Assembly: GCA_002408485.1 (NCBI GenBank)
Contig: DHSP01000013.1
Coordinates: forward strand, 24,111-31,798
Source: Proteiniphilum sp. UBA5283
GTDB taxonomy: Bacteria; Bacteroidota; Bacteroidia; Bacteroidales; Dysgonomonadaceae
Length of the DNA stretch: 7,688 bases
Direction: 5' to 3'
Shown here: positions 1 through 7,030 of the stretch, piece after piece
Position numbering within the stretch: the first letter of the stretch is position 1
Layout: each line of letters begins with the position of its first letter
Translations under genes and position numbers: made by a program
Notes under the pieces: generated by a model
What the model saw: the letters and a program-made list of their open reading frames with translations, nothing else
Databases searched by the model: none
What the model was told of the DNA's origin: nothing

Positions 1-905
1 ATAATGTATAGAGGCTGGATGCTTGCGTTGATGGAAGAGGCTCCCCTGATCACAATTTCCGGTGTGCTTTGTCCTCCTCGTTGAGATTTGTTTTCCAGTT
101 GAATACCCGGAACAAGCCCCTGAAGACTGGATAAAACATTGTTTGACCTGTTTCTGGCAATGCTTTCCGCATTGACGGTGGCCACAGAGCCGGTGTATGT
201 ACGTTTGTCCGTGGTGCCGTATGCTACCACCATCAATTCTGACATAGCAATAGAGCTGTCTTCCATTTTGATATTGATGGTGTTGCTCTTTATGACTACC
301 TCCTGAGTGAAAAATCCGATATAGGAAAAACGTAAGATGTGCCCTTTGTCAGCCTGAATGCTGTAGTATCCATTCTCATCGGTCACGGTGCCTGCAGAAG
401 AGTTGGCGACAACGATGTTCACCCCGATGAGCGGCTCACCTTCACGGTCTGTTACTTTCCCGGTTACGGTAAAAGGAGGTTGAGCCGCCTGAATGGGAGC
501 TTCCGTCTTTGATTCCGTCCGAACTGTTGCGTCTGATGAATTTTCTTTTTCGAATAAAATGATCTGTTTTCCGAGAATTTCATAAGAAATATTCGTATGA
601 GCGGTGATGGTGTTCAATATTTCCTCGATGCTTTGCGAAGAGACATCAACATCTATTCTCTTGTTTGTTTCACTTTTTATTTCGTTGACAAATAAGAATA
701 AATAGTCACTCTTGTTTTCAATTTCGTTGAATACCTGCCGAATAGACACATTATTCATTTTAAGCGTAAGGTTATTTTGAGAATAACTATTTGCATACGC
801 ACCGCTGATGGATGTAAACAGAAGCAACAGCAAGAATTTTGCATTTCTGCTCATTCGTCCTACACGGGTTTTTTGTACCCTTTTTTTGATTGCATAATAA
901 CTCAT
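1..905 (-). CDS. SusC/RagA-type TonB-dependent receptor with STN domain, N-terminal part (cut by window edge)
   Basis: Outer-membrane TonB-dependent transporter of the SusC/RagA group, which normally works with a SusD-type lipoprotein to import glycans or peptides. The 301 residues in the window contain, in order: a signal peptide with hydrophobic core LLLLLFTSISGAYA (about 24-37); an STN domain (about 44-118), used in family members to contact a FecR anti-sigma factor; an E/A/Q-rich linker (about 119-143); a carboxypeptidase-regulatory-like domain (about 145-220, with VTGKVTDREGEPLIGVNI and GTVTDENGYYSI); the SusC-type sequence MVVAYGTTDKRTYTGSV (225-241); and the start of the plug with IVIRGASSINAS (284-295). 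The C-terminal plug and barrel lie beyond position 1. The start at 905 is the first in-frame ATG. The ATG at 854 would also give a good, shorter signal peptide. It lies 67 bases after fecR, so co-transcription is likely. The substrate cannot be told from this fragment. Confidence 0.93.
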   Translation of the reverse strand, partial: MSYYAIKKRVQKTRVGRMSRNAKFLLLLLFTSISGAYANSYSQNNLTLKMNNVSIRQVFNEIENKSDYLFLFVNEIKSETNKRIDVDVSSQSIEEILNTITAHTNISYEILGKQIILFEKENSSDATVRTESKTEAPIQAAQPPFTVTGKVTDREGEPLIGVNIVVANSSAGTVTDENGYYSIQADKGHILRFSYIGFFTQEVVIKSNTINIKMEDSSIAMSELMVVAYGTTDKRTYTGSVATVNAESIARNRSNNVLSSLQGLVPGIQLENKSQRGGQSTPEIVIRGASSINASIQPLYI

Positions 906-972
906 AACGTCATTTTAAATATAATTTGTTTCATTGATAAATTAAATCCTGCTGAATTTTGTTGGGAGTTCT

Positions 973-2172
973 TTATTGTGGAGTCTTTTGTCGTGCTTTT
1001 TTGCTGATGATAATTGTTTTATCATTCAGGGTATATTCTGTATTGGTCATCAATGTGACCGATCGCATGATGTGGTCCAGGTTTTCGGTTAAATATAGTT
1101 TGCCTGTGCATGTGACATCCTGAAAATTGGGATTATCCAGATAATCAAATTCGATATTGTAATAACGTTCAATATGGGCCAATACCCGGGTGATGGGTGT
1201 ATCCTCAAAAGTGAGATAACCATTTATCCAGCTTGTGTAGCTCTCTGTATTTACAGTTTTTGTTTCAATTTTTCCTGTTCGATCAATTATTGCCAGCTCG
1301 TTGGGCTTCATTTCGGTAACGTGACCCCCTGTGTGAACAGATATTTTCCCTTCCACCAGTACTGCCGATAGCTCCGCCTTCTCGTATGCGGATACATTGA
1401 ATGCTGTTCCGGTTGCCTCTACGGTGAAATCGGGAGTTTGGACCATAAATCTCTTTTTCCTGTCGGTAGCTACTTCTATGTATATTTCACCGGTGAGCTT
1501 AATTTCCCTTTGTGCGTTGCCGAACGTTGATGGAAATTCGAGTGTTGATCCTGCATTCAACCAGACCAAACTGCCATCCGGCAGCCTGATTTTTGATTGC
1601 TTCCCGTAGGGAACAGTCAGCTTGTTCACGCTGTTTGCGTCGAGAGACAGCTCGTTGGTTCCTGCAGAGGTCGTGACCTCGAAAGACGATTCGTTTATCT
1701 GGATGTCAATGTTTTCCTCAAACTGGAAGAGCTTATCCCCGCTTACAAGTTGAATCTGATCCGTGTCAAGCTGGCTGCCTGTGATGACATCCGCATCAGA
1801 ACTCTTCTCTTTGGTGAAAAATAAGATGCTTGTGGCCAGAATCAGTATGGCCGATGCTGCAGCTACATATTTCTGCCAGGTTATTGTTTTTCTGTTGCAG
1901 GTCAGCTTCCTGTTGGCCTGATCTTCGATTGTTTTAAAAATACTTTCAAGTAAGAACTCTTTGTCGGCATTGTTGAAAGATTTTTTGTCTGAAATAAATT
2001 CTTTCAGATAGAGATCAGCCTGAACGATCATTTTCTGCAAAGAGGGATCCTGTTGTTGAAGAGAATCCCAATATGCGTTCAATTCCTCGTTAGGTGCCAT
2101 ACGCCACTCCAGGAATTTAGCATCGTCCAATAGTTGTATGTAACTCCGGGACATATTGTTTTTTTCTGTCAT
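973..2172 (-). CDS. FecR family anti-sigma factor
   Basis: Inner-membrane anti-sigma factor of 399 residues, a normal length for Bacteroidetes FecR proteins. The first ~100 residues form the cytoplasmic sigma-binding part. A single membrane segment follows at about 102-119 (YVAAASAILILATSILFF). The periplasmic FecR domain spans about 185-280, with the typical run LTVPYGKQSKIRLPDGS, then WLNAGSTLEFPSTF, LTGEIYIEV and ATGTAFNVSAY. The C-terminal domain (about 317-390, GYLTFEDTPITRVLAHIERYY and TGKLYLTENLDHIM) matches the DUF4974-type end common in Bacteroidetes and is thought to receive the signal from the STN domain of the receptor. It sits between the sigma gene and the SusC-type gene and is preceded by a strong ECF-type promoter match. 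All expected domains are present and I see no damage. Confidence 0.96.
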   Translation of the reverse strand: MTEKNNMSRSYIQLLDDAKFLEWRMAPNEELNAYWDSLQQQDPSLQKMIVQADLYLKEFISDKKSFNNADKEFLLESIFKTIEDQANRKLTCNRKTITWQKYVAAASAILILATSILFFTKEKSSDADVITGSQLDTDQIQLVSGDKLFQFEENIDIQINESSFEVTTSAGTNELSLDANSVNKLTVPYGKQSKIRLPDGSLVWLNAGSTLEFPSTFGNAQREIKLTGEIYIEVATDRKKRFMVQTPDFTVEATGTAFNVSAYEKAELSAVLVEGKISVHTGGHVTEMKPNELAIIDRTGKIETKTVNTESYTSWINGYLTFEDTPITRVLAHIERYYNIEFDYLDNPNFQDVTCTGKLYLTENLDHIMRSVTLMTNTEYTLNDKTIIISKKARQKTPQ

Positions 2173-2192
2173 AGCTCTTTTGGATGTGTTTG

Positions 2193-2227
2193 AAGTTTAT
2201 AGACGGGGAATCTTTATTTCTGTTCCC
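2193..2227 (-). promoter_or_regulatory. ECF-type promoter upstream of fecR
   Basis: On the minus strand GGGAAC (2227-2222) is followed after exactly 16 bases by CGTC (2205-2202), which runs into TATAAA. This matches the classical ECF promoter plan (GGAAC/GAAC at -35, CGTC/CGTCTA at -10, 16-17 base spacing). The -10 element ends 29 bases before the fecR ATG, so the transcript start would leave a leader of roughly 20-25 bases. The likely user is the sigma factor encoded just upstream, so fecR and susC would be induced through it. The pattern is seen directly; its use by this sigma factor is inferred. Confidence 0.6.
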
Positions 2228-2300
2228 TATTTTTCAGGAAGAAATACATAAATTAACTTATCGGCCTGTTTTTTTGCGCAAAAGGTGAGAGTGAAATGTC

Positions 2301-2326
2301 TAACCGTAGCAGGTCTGCTAACGTTC
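2301..2326. repeat. Short inverted repeat after the sigma gene
   Basis: TAGCA (2307-2311) pairs with TGCTA (2316-2320) across a four-base loop, with a possible CG extension beyond a bulge on either side. It lies about 20-30 bases after the sigma stop codon. There is no T-run after it on the minus strand, so it is not a convincing intrinsic terminator. It could be a weak pause or an mRNA 3' end structure, or chance. Confidence 0.25.
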
Positions 2327-2339
2327 GTGCTAGGTTCGC

Positions 2340-2867
2340 TTAGGGCTGCTTCGGGTGTGTGTAGTTTTTTCTGAGAACCTGCATTGCTTTATGCAGGAGT
2401 TTCCGGCATGAGGATTGATGGATTTGCATAATCTGGCTGATTTCCTCATAGCTGTACTCTTGCGCGTATTTTAGATAGATGATCTCGCGCTGCCGGGAAG
2501 ATAAAGATGCCAGCATGATTTGCAGTTTCGCAACGACTGCTTTTTCCTCTTCATGGATGATGTACTTTTCCTCAACTGTCTTTGTGCTCATGGTGAAAGG
2601 AAGGGCTTCTACATCTAAGCTTTGATGAATGGGAATTTGCTTTTCCTGCCTGTACAGATCAACCAGCTTGTTTCTCAGTGATCTGTAAAGATAATATTTG
2701 ATATTCTCTACGTTTTCCAATGCGTTCGCATCCAGGCAAAGCTTACAAAAAACATCGTGGATTGCATCCATGATCTGTTCTTTGCGGAAACCCAATTGCA
2801 AAGAATATGAGAACAATTTGTCTGCATACAAGGTGTATATTGTTTCTATTTTCTCCTTATCGACCAT
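2340..2867 (-). CDS. ECF-family RNA polymerase sigma factor (sigma-70 type)
   Basis: Extracytoplasmic-function sigma factor of 175 residues that directs RNA polymerase to the promoters of its regulon. Region 2 occupies about residues 8-76 (IYTLYADKLFSYSLQLGF, then DAIHDVFCKLCL, a variant of the usual DxxQDVF motif, and YLYRSLRNKLVDLYR). A linker of about 35 residues replaces region 3. Region 4 spans about 112-166, with LSSRQREIIYLKYAQEYSYE followed by a helix-turn-helix ending in SSCRKLLHKAMQVLRK. The order sigma, FecR, SusC with STN is the standard trans-envelope signalling cassette of Bacteroidetes. The 167-base gap to fecR is wide for this arrangement and holds an ECF-type promoter, so sigma and fecR may be transcribed separately. 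The start at 2867 gives a normal N-terminus for the family. Confidence 0.96.
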   Translation of the reverse strand: MVDKEKIETIYTLYADKLFSYSLQLGFRKEQIMDAIHDVFCKLCLDANALENVENIKYYLYRSLRNKLVDLYRQEKQIPIHQSLDVEALPFTMSTKTVEEKYIIHEEEKAVVAKLQIMLASLSSRQREIIYLKYAQEYSYEEISQIMQIHQSSCRKLLHKAMQVLRKNYTHPKQP

Positions 2868-2886
2868 TTTTACTTAAAATATCATG

Positions 2887-2894
2887 CAAAATAA
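2887..2894 (-). promoter_or_regulatory. Weak -7 box candidate for the sigma gene
   Basis: TTATTTTG (2894-2887) differs from the Bacteroidetes -7 consensus TAnnTTTG at one position and lies 19 bases before the sigma ATG, in an A/T-rich stretch. No matching -33 TTTG is visible at the right spacing. The 114-base gap after the cysteine desulfidase gene makes an own promoter plausible, but this site is only a guess. Confidence 0.25.
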
Positions 2895-2981
2895 ATAAAA
2901 AAAGTGCAATAATGAAAGAGGTTGAATTCCCTTTGATGTTTTGAGGCGCGTTCTGTATGGTTCGTGCAGGTGGTAGCGGTT

Positions 2982-4268
2982 TTATTGTTTCTGTGTGAGA
3001 ATTTCCAATACGATTTTATCGGTCTCAACCATTCCTTCCGTACCAATGATTGCCAGGTTACGGATTGTCTGATCAACATCGTCGTCAATAATTCCTTCCT
3101 GTGAAGTAACGACTTCGTTCTCTATTGCCATTAATGCAGAGAGCGAAGCCGTGGAAACACCGCTGGCAATTTTCAAGGCGCAGCTTGGCTTGGCGCCGTC
3201 GCAGATCATTCCTGTGATGTTGGCAATCATGTTTTTGGTGGCAAATGTTATTTGGGCGTAACTCCCTCCCATCAAATAGGTGATACCGCAACTGGCGCCG
3301 GTTGATGCGACCACGCAACCACACAATGCGGACAATCTTCCGATATGTTGCTTGATATAGATCATCATCAGATTGCTTAAGATCAGTGCCCTGATAAGCT
3401 CTTCTTCCGAACTCTTCATTTGTTCGGCATACGTCAGCACAGGCATCGTTGCAGCTATCCCCTGATTGCCACTGCCACTGTTGCTCATGACGGGAATCAG
3501 GGCTCCCGCCATTCGTACATCACAGGCTCCCGCCGTGGAAGCTACCATTTTGGTGTGAAGATTGTCTCCGAAGATATGGATTCCCTTTTCTCCTTGCAGA
3601 TTTTTGGATACGTTGTGTCCGAATTGTCCGTGGTTTGCGGCTTGTGCTGCTTTTTTATTCATTTTTGCAGCATCGAGAATGAAATGCAGTTCTTCCACGG
3701 GTGATGTGACGGCATAATCGTATATTTTCCGGAAAGTAAGGTTGTTGGTCTTGTTCTTCGACTCTTCGTCAACGTATGCTTTTTTTTCGTAAAGTATTTT
3801 TCCGTTTTTCTCAATATGGGTGAAAGAAGTGTGACTCCCCCTGATGATTGTTTTGGCGTAATCGTCTTTCCGCCTGCAAAGGACTTCGATATATAGTTTA
3901 TCGGAAATATCCTCTTTCAGCTTAATATGAATCCTTTTTTCTTTAATATATTGTTTACCTCTCTCTACCTCATTTCGGGTAAGATCTTTAAGTACCTCAA
4001 GACCATCTTCAGATTTGCCCCTCAATGCTCCCAGTGCAACCGATATCGGGAGGCCGTTCATTCCGGTACCCGGAATGCCCACGCCCATGGCATTTTTAAT
4101 GATGTTTGCGCTCAGGGAAACGTCAATTTTTTCCGGCTCTCCGCCTAATGTCTCGGTCGCCTTGGCGGTACATAATGATACGGCAATGGGTTCTGTACAA
4201 CCGATAGCCGGTATAATCTCCTGTTGCATCAGTAATTTGATCTGCAGTCTCTCTTCTGGTAAAAGCAC
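2982..4268 (-). CDS. cyuA: L-cysteine desulfidase family protein (UPF0597, CyuA/YhaM-like)
   Basis: Probable cytoplasmic iron-sulfur enzyme that breaks L-cysteine down to pyruvate, sulfide and ammonia. The family includes E. coli CyuA (YhaM) and the archaeal L-cysteine desulfidase, and is often annotated as serine dehydratase alpha-subunit family. At 428 residues it is close to the usual length. Family signatures seen: IGCTEPIAV (22-30), MGVGIPGTGMNGLP (61-74), MSNSGSGNQGIAA (261-273), QHIGRLSALCGC (307-318), GASCGITYLMGG (324-335) and GMICDGAKPSCALK (353-366). Cys24, Cys316 and Cys356 are the best candidates for the 4Fe-4S ligands; the 40-residue spacing of the last two fits what I recall of the archaeal enzyme, but this should be aligned. 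It is preceded by its own promoter-like box and followed, after 114 bases, by the sigma gene. No transporter or regulator partner is next to it. Desulfidase activity is inferred from family membership. Confidence 0.88.
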   Translation of the reverse strand: MLLPEERLQIKLLMQQEIIPAIGCTEPIAVSLCTAKATETLGGEPEKIDVSLSANIIKNAMGVGIPGTGMNGLPISVALGALRGKSEDGLEVLKDLTRNEVERGKQYIKEKRIHIKLKEDISDKLYIEVLCRRKDDYAKTIIRGSHTSFTHIEKNGKILYEKKAYVDEESKNKTNNLTFRKIYDYAVTSPVEELHFILDAAKMNKKAAQAANHGQFGHNVSKNLQGEKGIHIFGDNLHTKMVASTAGACDVRMAGALIPVMSNSGSGNQGIAATMPVLTYAEQMKSSEEELIRALILSNLMMIYIKQHIGRLSALCGCVVASTGASCGITYLMGGSYAQITFATKNMIANITGMICDGAKPSCALKIASGVSTASLSALMAIENEVVTSQEGIIDDDVDQTIRNLAIIGTEGMVETDKIVLEILTQKQ

Positions 4269-4294
4269 GTTGATGATTTTTGTGGTTTAATCTG

Positions 4295-4323
4295 CAAAAG
4301 TACACAAAATTGGGTAAACCAAA
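4295..4323 (-). promoter_or_regulatory. Bacteroidetes-type promoter for the cysteine desulfidase gene
   Basis: TACTTTTG (4302-4295) is an exact match to the -7 consensus TAnnTTTG, and TTTG (4323-4320) lies 17 bases upstream as a -33 candidate, slightly closer than usual. The -7 box ends 26 bases before the ATG at 4268, giving a leader of about 20 bases. Confidence 0.5.
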
Positions 4324-4419
4324 CGTTAAAATGATTTCAAAGATCCATCTGTTTGGGTAAATTAACGAGTATGGGAGCGGAGACCGGAATATCCAAGCAA
4401 AACAAAGCAATGACCCCTT

Positions 4420-4449
4420 AAAAACAGTTCCGGAAGCAACAGCTGTTTT
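4420..4449 (-). terminator. Possible intrinsic terminator with T-tract
   Basis: Read on the minus strand, AAAACAG (4449-4443) can pair with CTGTTTT (4427-4421), and the second arm ends in a run of five T (4424-4420). The stem is A/T-rich with a 15-base loop, and the self-complementary AACAGCTGTT (4438-4447) competes with it. It could complete termination of the receptor transcript behind the stronger hairpin at 4456-4498. Confidence 0.35.
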
Positions 4450-4455
4450 GTTGAA

Positions 4456-4498
4456 ACAGTGTCATCAGGAGCTGAAATCTGCTCCTGATGGGCACTGT
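4456..4498 (-). terminator. Long hairpin downstream of the TonB receptor
   Basis: A perfect 10-bp inverted repeat, CATCAGGAGC (4463-4472) and GCTCCTGATG (4481-4490), closes an eight-base loop. It is extended by ACAGTG/CACTGT (4456-4461 and 4493-4498) across a small asymmetric bulge. This is the most stable structure in the region and lies 88 bases after the receptor stop. On the minus strand it is followed only by GTTTC rather than a long T-run, so it may be a 3'-end stabiliser or part of a terminator with the T-tract near 4420. Confidence 0.5.
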
Positions 4499-4512
4499 AT
4501 CCATGTGTTGAA

Positions 4513-4571
4513 AAGCCATCTCAAACTCGTCTGAGAGAATTACCTCTCCGTTTGGAATGAGCCAATGGCTT
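4513..4571 (-). repeat. Inverted repeat with nested stem just after the receptor stop
   Basis: AAGCCAT (4513-4519) and ATGGCTT (4565-4571) are perfect complements. Between them GAGAG (4533-4537) can pair with CTCTC (4544-4548), or alternatively TCTCA (4519-4523) with TGAGA (4532-4536). On the minus strand the second arm of the outer stem ends in TTTT, 15 bases into the 3' untranslated region. It may be a weak terminator or an RNA 3'-end structure. Confidence 0.3.
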
Positions 4572-4585
4572 CTTGATAAGAATGT

Positions 4586-7015
4586 TTAGAAGCTGAATTT
4601 TAACCCCGCATAGAAATTCCGGGGAGTTGTCGGTCCGTAGATATAACCCGATGCACGACCGGCGCCGGTATCAAAATCTCGTTGATACGCATTGAAAATG
4701 TTTTGAATTCCTCCATTGAGTTGCACTTTTACCTCTTTATACATGGCAACGGTGTAAGCCAACTTCAGATTTATTTCCATGAAAGGGTCGGATTTTTCGG
4801 TGATGTTGACGGGCGAAAATCGATCTTTCCCTGGTTCCCCCTCTCCCGCATCATGAGGTACAAGCATCGAGCCGGTGTAATTGCCGGAAAGGGTTGTCTG
4901 AAATGGAACAGAGGGAGTCCAGGTTGCCACAAAATAGGCGTAGGCATTGGGCGTTCGCATCATTTTCCGGGTTGCTTCCACTTTGTCTAATGCTTTGTCT
5001 TCTTTTGTTTCAGGTTCCCACCATTTGACGGGCTTGTCGTACAAACTTCGTTGGAACGTCGCTCCCGACTGGATTTGAAACTTTCTGCTGAAAGCTACTC
5101 TTCCCTCCAAATTTACGCCATATACTTGTGCGCCGTCCGTTGAGTTCTGGACCGTGATTTCATTGCCTTGCGTCACGGATTCAAATGGGTGATTGAGCCG
5201 GGTATAGAATGCTTCGAGCAGAAAATTCAACTGTACGCTTCCGATAGTGTGGTAATAGTCAATAGAACTGCTTACGCTTCTTGAACGTTCTTCTTTTAGG
5301 TTGGAGCTTAATTTTCTAACCAAACGTGCTCCTCCCGCAATGTCGACGTGGAGGTCTTCATCAAAATATTGAGGAGCCCGGAAACCTTCACTATACGAGA
5401 CGCGGATGTTGACATCTTCCGTCGGGTTGTAGCGTAGGTTGGCGCGTGGGCTAAAGATTACATTTTTCACCAAATTGTGCTTGTCTAATCGCCCGCCCAG
5501 TAAAAAACTCCATTTTTTCTGCTTCCACTCATTTTGGAAAAACGTGCTTAGGTTACGCGTACTTTGATCTATCCCCTTCTTGCGATACCCACTCACATCG
5601 TTCAGGTTGTCCTGGAGGTATTCAGCTCCGGTGGTCAACTCGGCAGGTGCCAATAATAGATGGTCGAATCGGTGTGTATACTGTCCGCCCACTTGCGCGG
5701 TCAATTCGGTGGAGTGTCCATACGAAGCCAGGCGGGCGGCATTGTTCTCGATAATCGCGTTTGCACTTTCTATTTCTTCGGCTGTGGGCGTATCGCTGAG
5801 CGGGGGAATTTCATTTGTTACCGGATCGCCTCCGCCGTAGTAGCTGTTTCGCAATGTATGTTGTGCCGAGGCATAAAGGTTGAGCATGTTTTTACCGGCG
5901 GCATCCGATTGCCGGTAGCTCAGCGCCCCTCCGTTCACGGAGTGTTCCAATTGCTCGGTGATGTAGGCTTCATGGGCCGGACGTGTGAGATTGTCGCCTC
6001 CGCGGCGAAATTCGTGCATGTTGCGATATTCCAGCACCAATTGAGAATAGGTCCCGGTTTTCAGAAACGAGCGAAAGCCCAGAGTCCTGTTTCGAAGTTG
6101 AGGGAGTTCGGTAAATCCGTCTTTGTCGTAGTCAAATCCGTCGCGCACCCGGTTTTGTCCGAAAACCATCAGTCCCGCTTTACGATTGTCCGTTAGAATG
6201 GAGGCATTGAACGTGGTGTTGTTTTGCAAAGCCCCCGTTCCGTTATATCTCGATAGGGTGTGGATAAATTCTCCCGAATTGCGCAAAGGCTCTTTCGTGA
6301 TCAAATTAATGACCCCCCCGATGGCGGAAGAGCCGAACAGGGCTGATCCGCCTCCGCGCATCACTTCCACACGTTCAATCATATTTGCCGGTATTTGCTC
6401 CAGCACATATACTCCGCCAAGAGCTCCGATTACGGGACGAGAATCGATCAGAATTTGGGAATATGGGCCTTCCAATCCGTTGATGCGTACTTGTGAAAAG
6501 CCGCAGTTCTGACAATTGTTCTCAACCCTTAAACCGGGTTGAAATTTCAATCCTTGCGATAAATCGGAAGAATTGGTGGCTTCAAATGTCCGCATATCCA
6601 ATATACTCACCAAGGAAGGAGCCAACTTGCGGGAAGTTTCATTCCGGTTGGCTGATACTACGACCTCGTCTAACGAGATAGGCATCGGTTTTAATTCGAA
6701 ATCCAATTCGGTGGTTGTCTCTTTTGCCAAAAAGAGTTCTTTTTCCACTGTTTGATACCCCACATATTGGACGACAATGGTGAACTTGCCGACAGGCAGA
6801 TTTTTGAACAAATAGTGGCCCGACGCATCGGTGGTGGTGCCGATGGTGGTTCCTTTCAGTTGAAGTGTCACATAAGGAAGATGCTCCTTGGTCTGTGCAT
6901 CCAGCACATGCCCGAATATGTTTGTGTCGGTGTCTTTGGGTCGCGATTCGTCTGCATATAATAAATGGTTGGCAACTGTGACACACAGCGCCAGCAGCAT
7001 GATTGTTTTTTTCAT
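4586..7015 (-). CDS. TonB-dependent outer-membrane receptor with CxxC in the plug
   Basis: Complete 809-residue TonB-dependent receptor for active uptake across the outer membrane. It shows a signal peptide (about 1-21, MKKTIMLLALCVTVANHLLYA); a carboxypeptidase-regulatory-like domain (about 32-110, IFGHVLDAQTKEHLPYVTLQ and TTTDASGHYLFKNLP); a TonB-box-like ISLDEVVVSANR (113-124); a plug (about 130-243) with VRINGLEGPYSQILIDSRPV, QIPANMIERVEVMRGGGSAL and GSSAIGGVINLITK; and a long beta-barrel ending in FYAGLKFSF with the expected terminal phenylalanine. SEGFRAPQYFDEDLH in the barrel is a typical receptor motif. There is no STN domain, so it is not expected to signal through FecR. Its plug resembles the siderophore/heme/vitamin group rather than SusC, and no SusD gene follows. 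The only cysteines after the signal peptide are Cys168 and Cys171. It lies 15 bases after a short frame and is probably in one operon with the His-rich protein upstream. The substrate is unknown; a metal or metal chelate is a guess from context. Confidence 0.97.
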   Translation of the reverse strand: MKKTIMLLALCVTVANHLLYADESRPKDTDTNIFGHVLDAQTKEHLPYVTLQLKGTTIGTTTDASGHYLFKNLPVGKFTIVVQYVGYQTVEKELFLAKETTTELDFELKPMPISLDEVVVSANRNETSRKLAPSLVSILDMRTFEATNSSDLSQGLKFQPGLRVENNCQNCGFSQVRINGLEGPYSQILIDSRPVIGALGGVYVLEQIPANMIERVEVMRGGGSALFGSSAIGGVINLITKEPLRNSGEFIHTLSRYNGTGALQNNTTFNASILTDNRKAGLMVFGQNRVRDGFDYDKDGFTELPQLRNRTLGFRSFLKTGTYSQLVLEYRNMHEFRRGGDNLTRPAHEAYITEQLEHSVNGGALSYRQSDAAGKNMLNLYASAQHTLRNSYYGGGDPVTNEIPPLSDTPTAEEIESANAIIENNAARLASYGHSTELTAQVGGQYTHRFDHLLLAPAELTTGAEYLQDNLNDVSGYRKKGIDQSTRNLSTFFQNEWKQKKWSFLLGGRLDKHNLVKNVIFSPRANLRYNPTEDVNIRVSYSEGFRAPQYFDEDLHVDIAGGARLVRKLSSNLKEERSRSVSSSIDYYHTIGSVQLNFLLEAFYTRLNHPFESVTQGNEITVQNSTDGAQVYGVNLEGRVAFSRKFQIQSGATFQRSLYDKPVKWWEPETKEDKALDKVEATRKMMRTPNAYAYFVATWTPSVPFQTTLSGNYTGSMLVPHDAGEGEPGKDRFSPVNITEKSDPFMEINLKLAYTVAMYKEVKVQLNGGIQNIFNAYQRDFDTGAGRASGYIYGPTTPRNFYAGLKFSF

Positions 7016-7030
7016 TTTGCTTTTTGAAAT

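Larger units (their letters stand above)
4269..4585. other. Intergenic region between receptor and cysteine desulfidase genes
   Basis: This 317-base stretch has no convincing coding frame on either strand. It holds three hairpin-forming inverted repeats in the half nearer the receptor stop (4513-4571, 4456-4498, 4420-4449) and the TAnnTTTG promoter of the downstream gene near 4300. The layout is that of a 3' untranslated/terminator zone followed by a new promoter. Confidence 0.6.

Noticed and set aside
777..1007. Plus-strand open frame of 76 codons over the susC start and fecR end
   Set aside because: It lies opposite two well-supported genes and crosses their intergenic gap, with no protein-like features.
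2882..3088. Minus-strand frame of 68 codons overlapping the end of the cysteine desulfidase gene
   Set aside because: It overlaps a well-supported gene in another frame and has no recognisable features.
4510..4572. tRNA-like fold (7-bp outer stem with inner stems)
   Set aside because: No D-loop or T-loop consensus and too short for a tRNA; better explained as a 3'-end hairpin structure.
5660..6196. Plus-strand open frame of 178 codons inside the receptor gene
   Set aside because: Opposite strand of a clear TonB receptor; its length follows from the codon use of the real gene and its sequence shows no domain.
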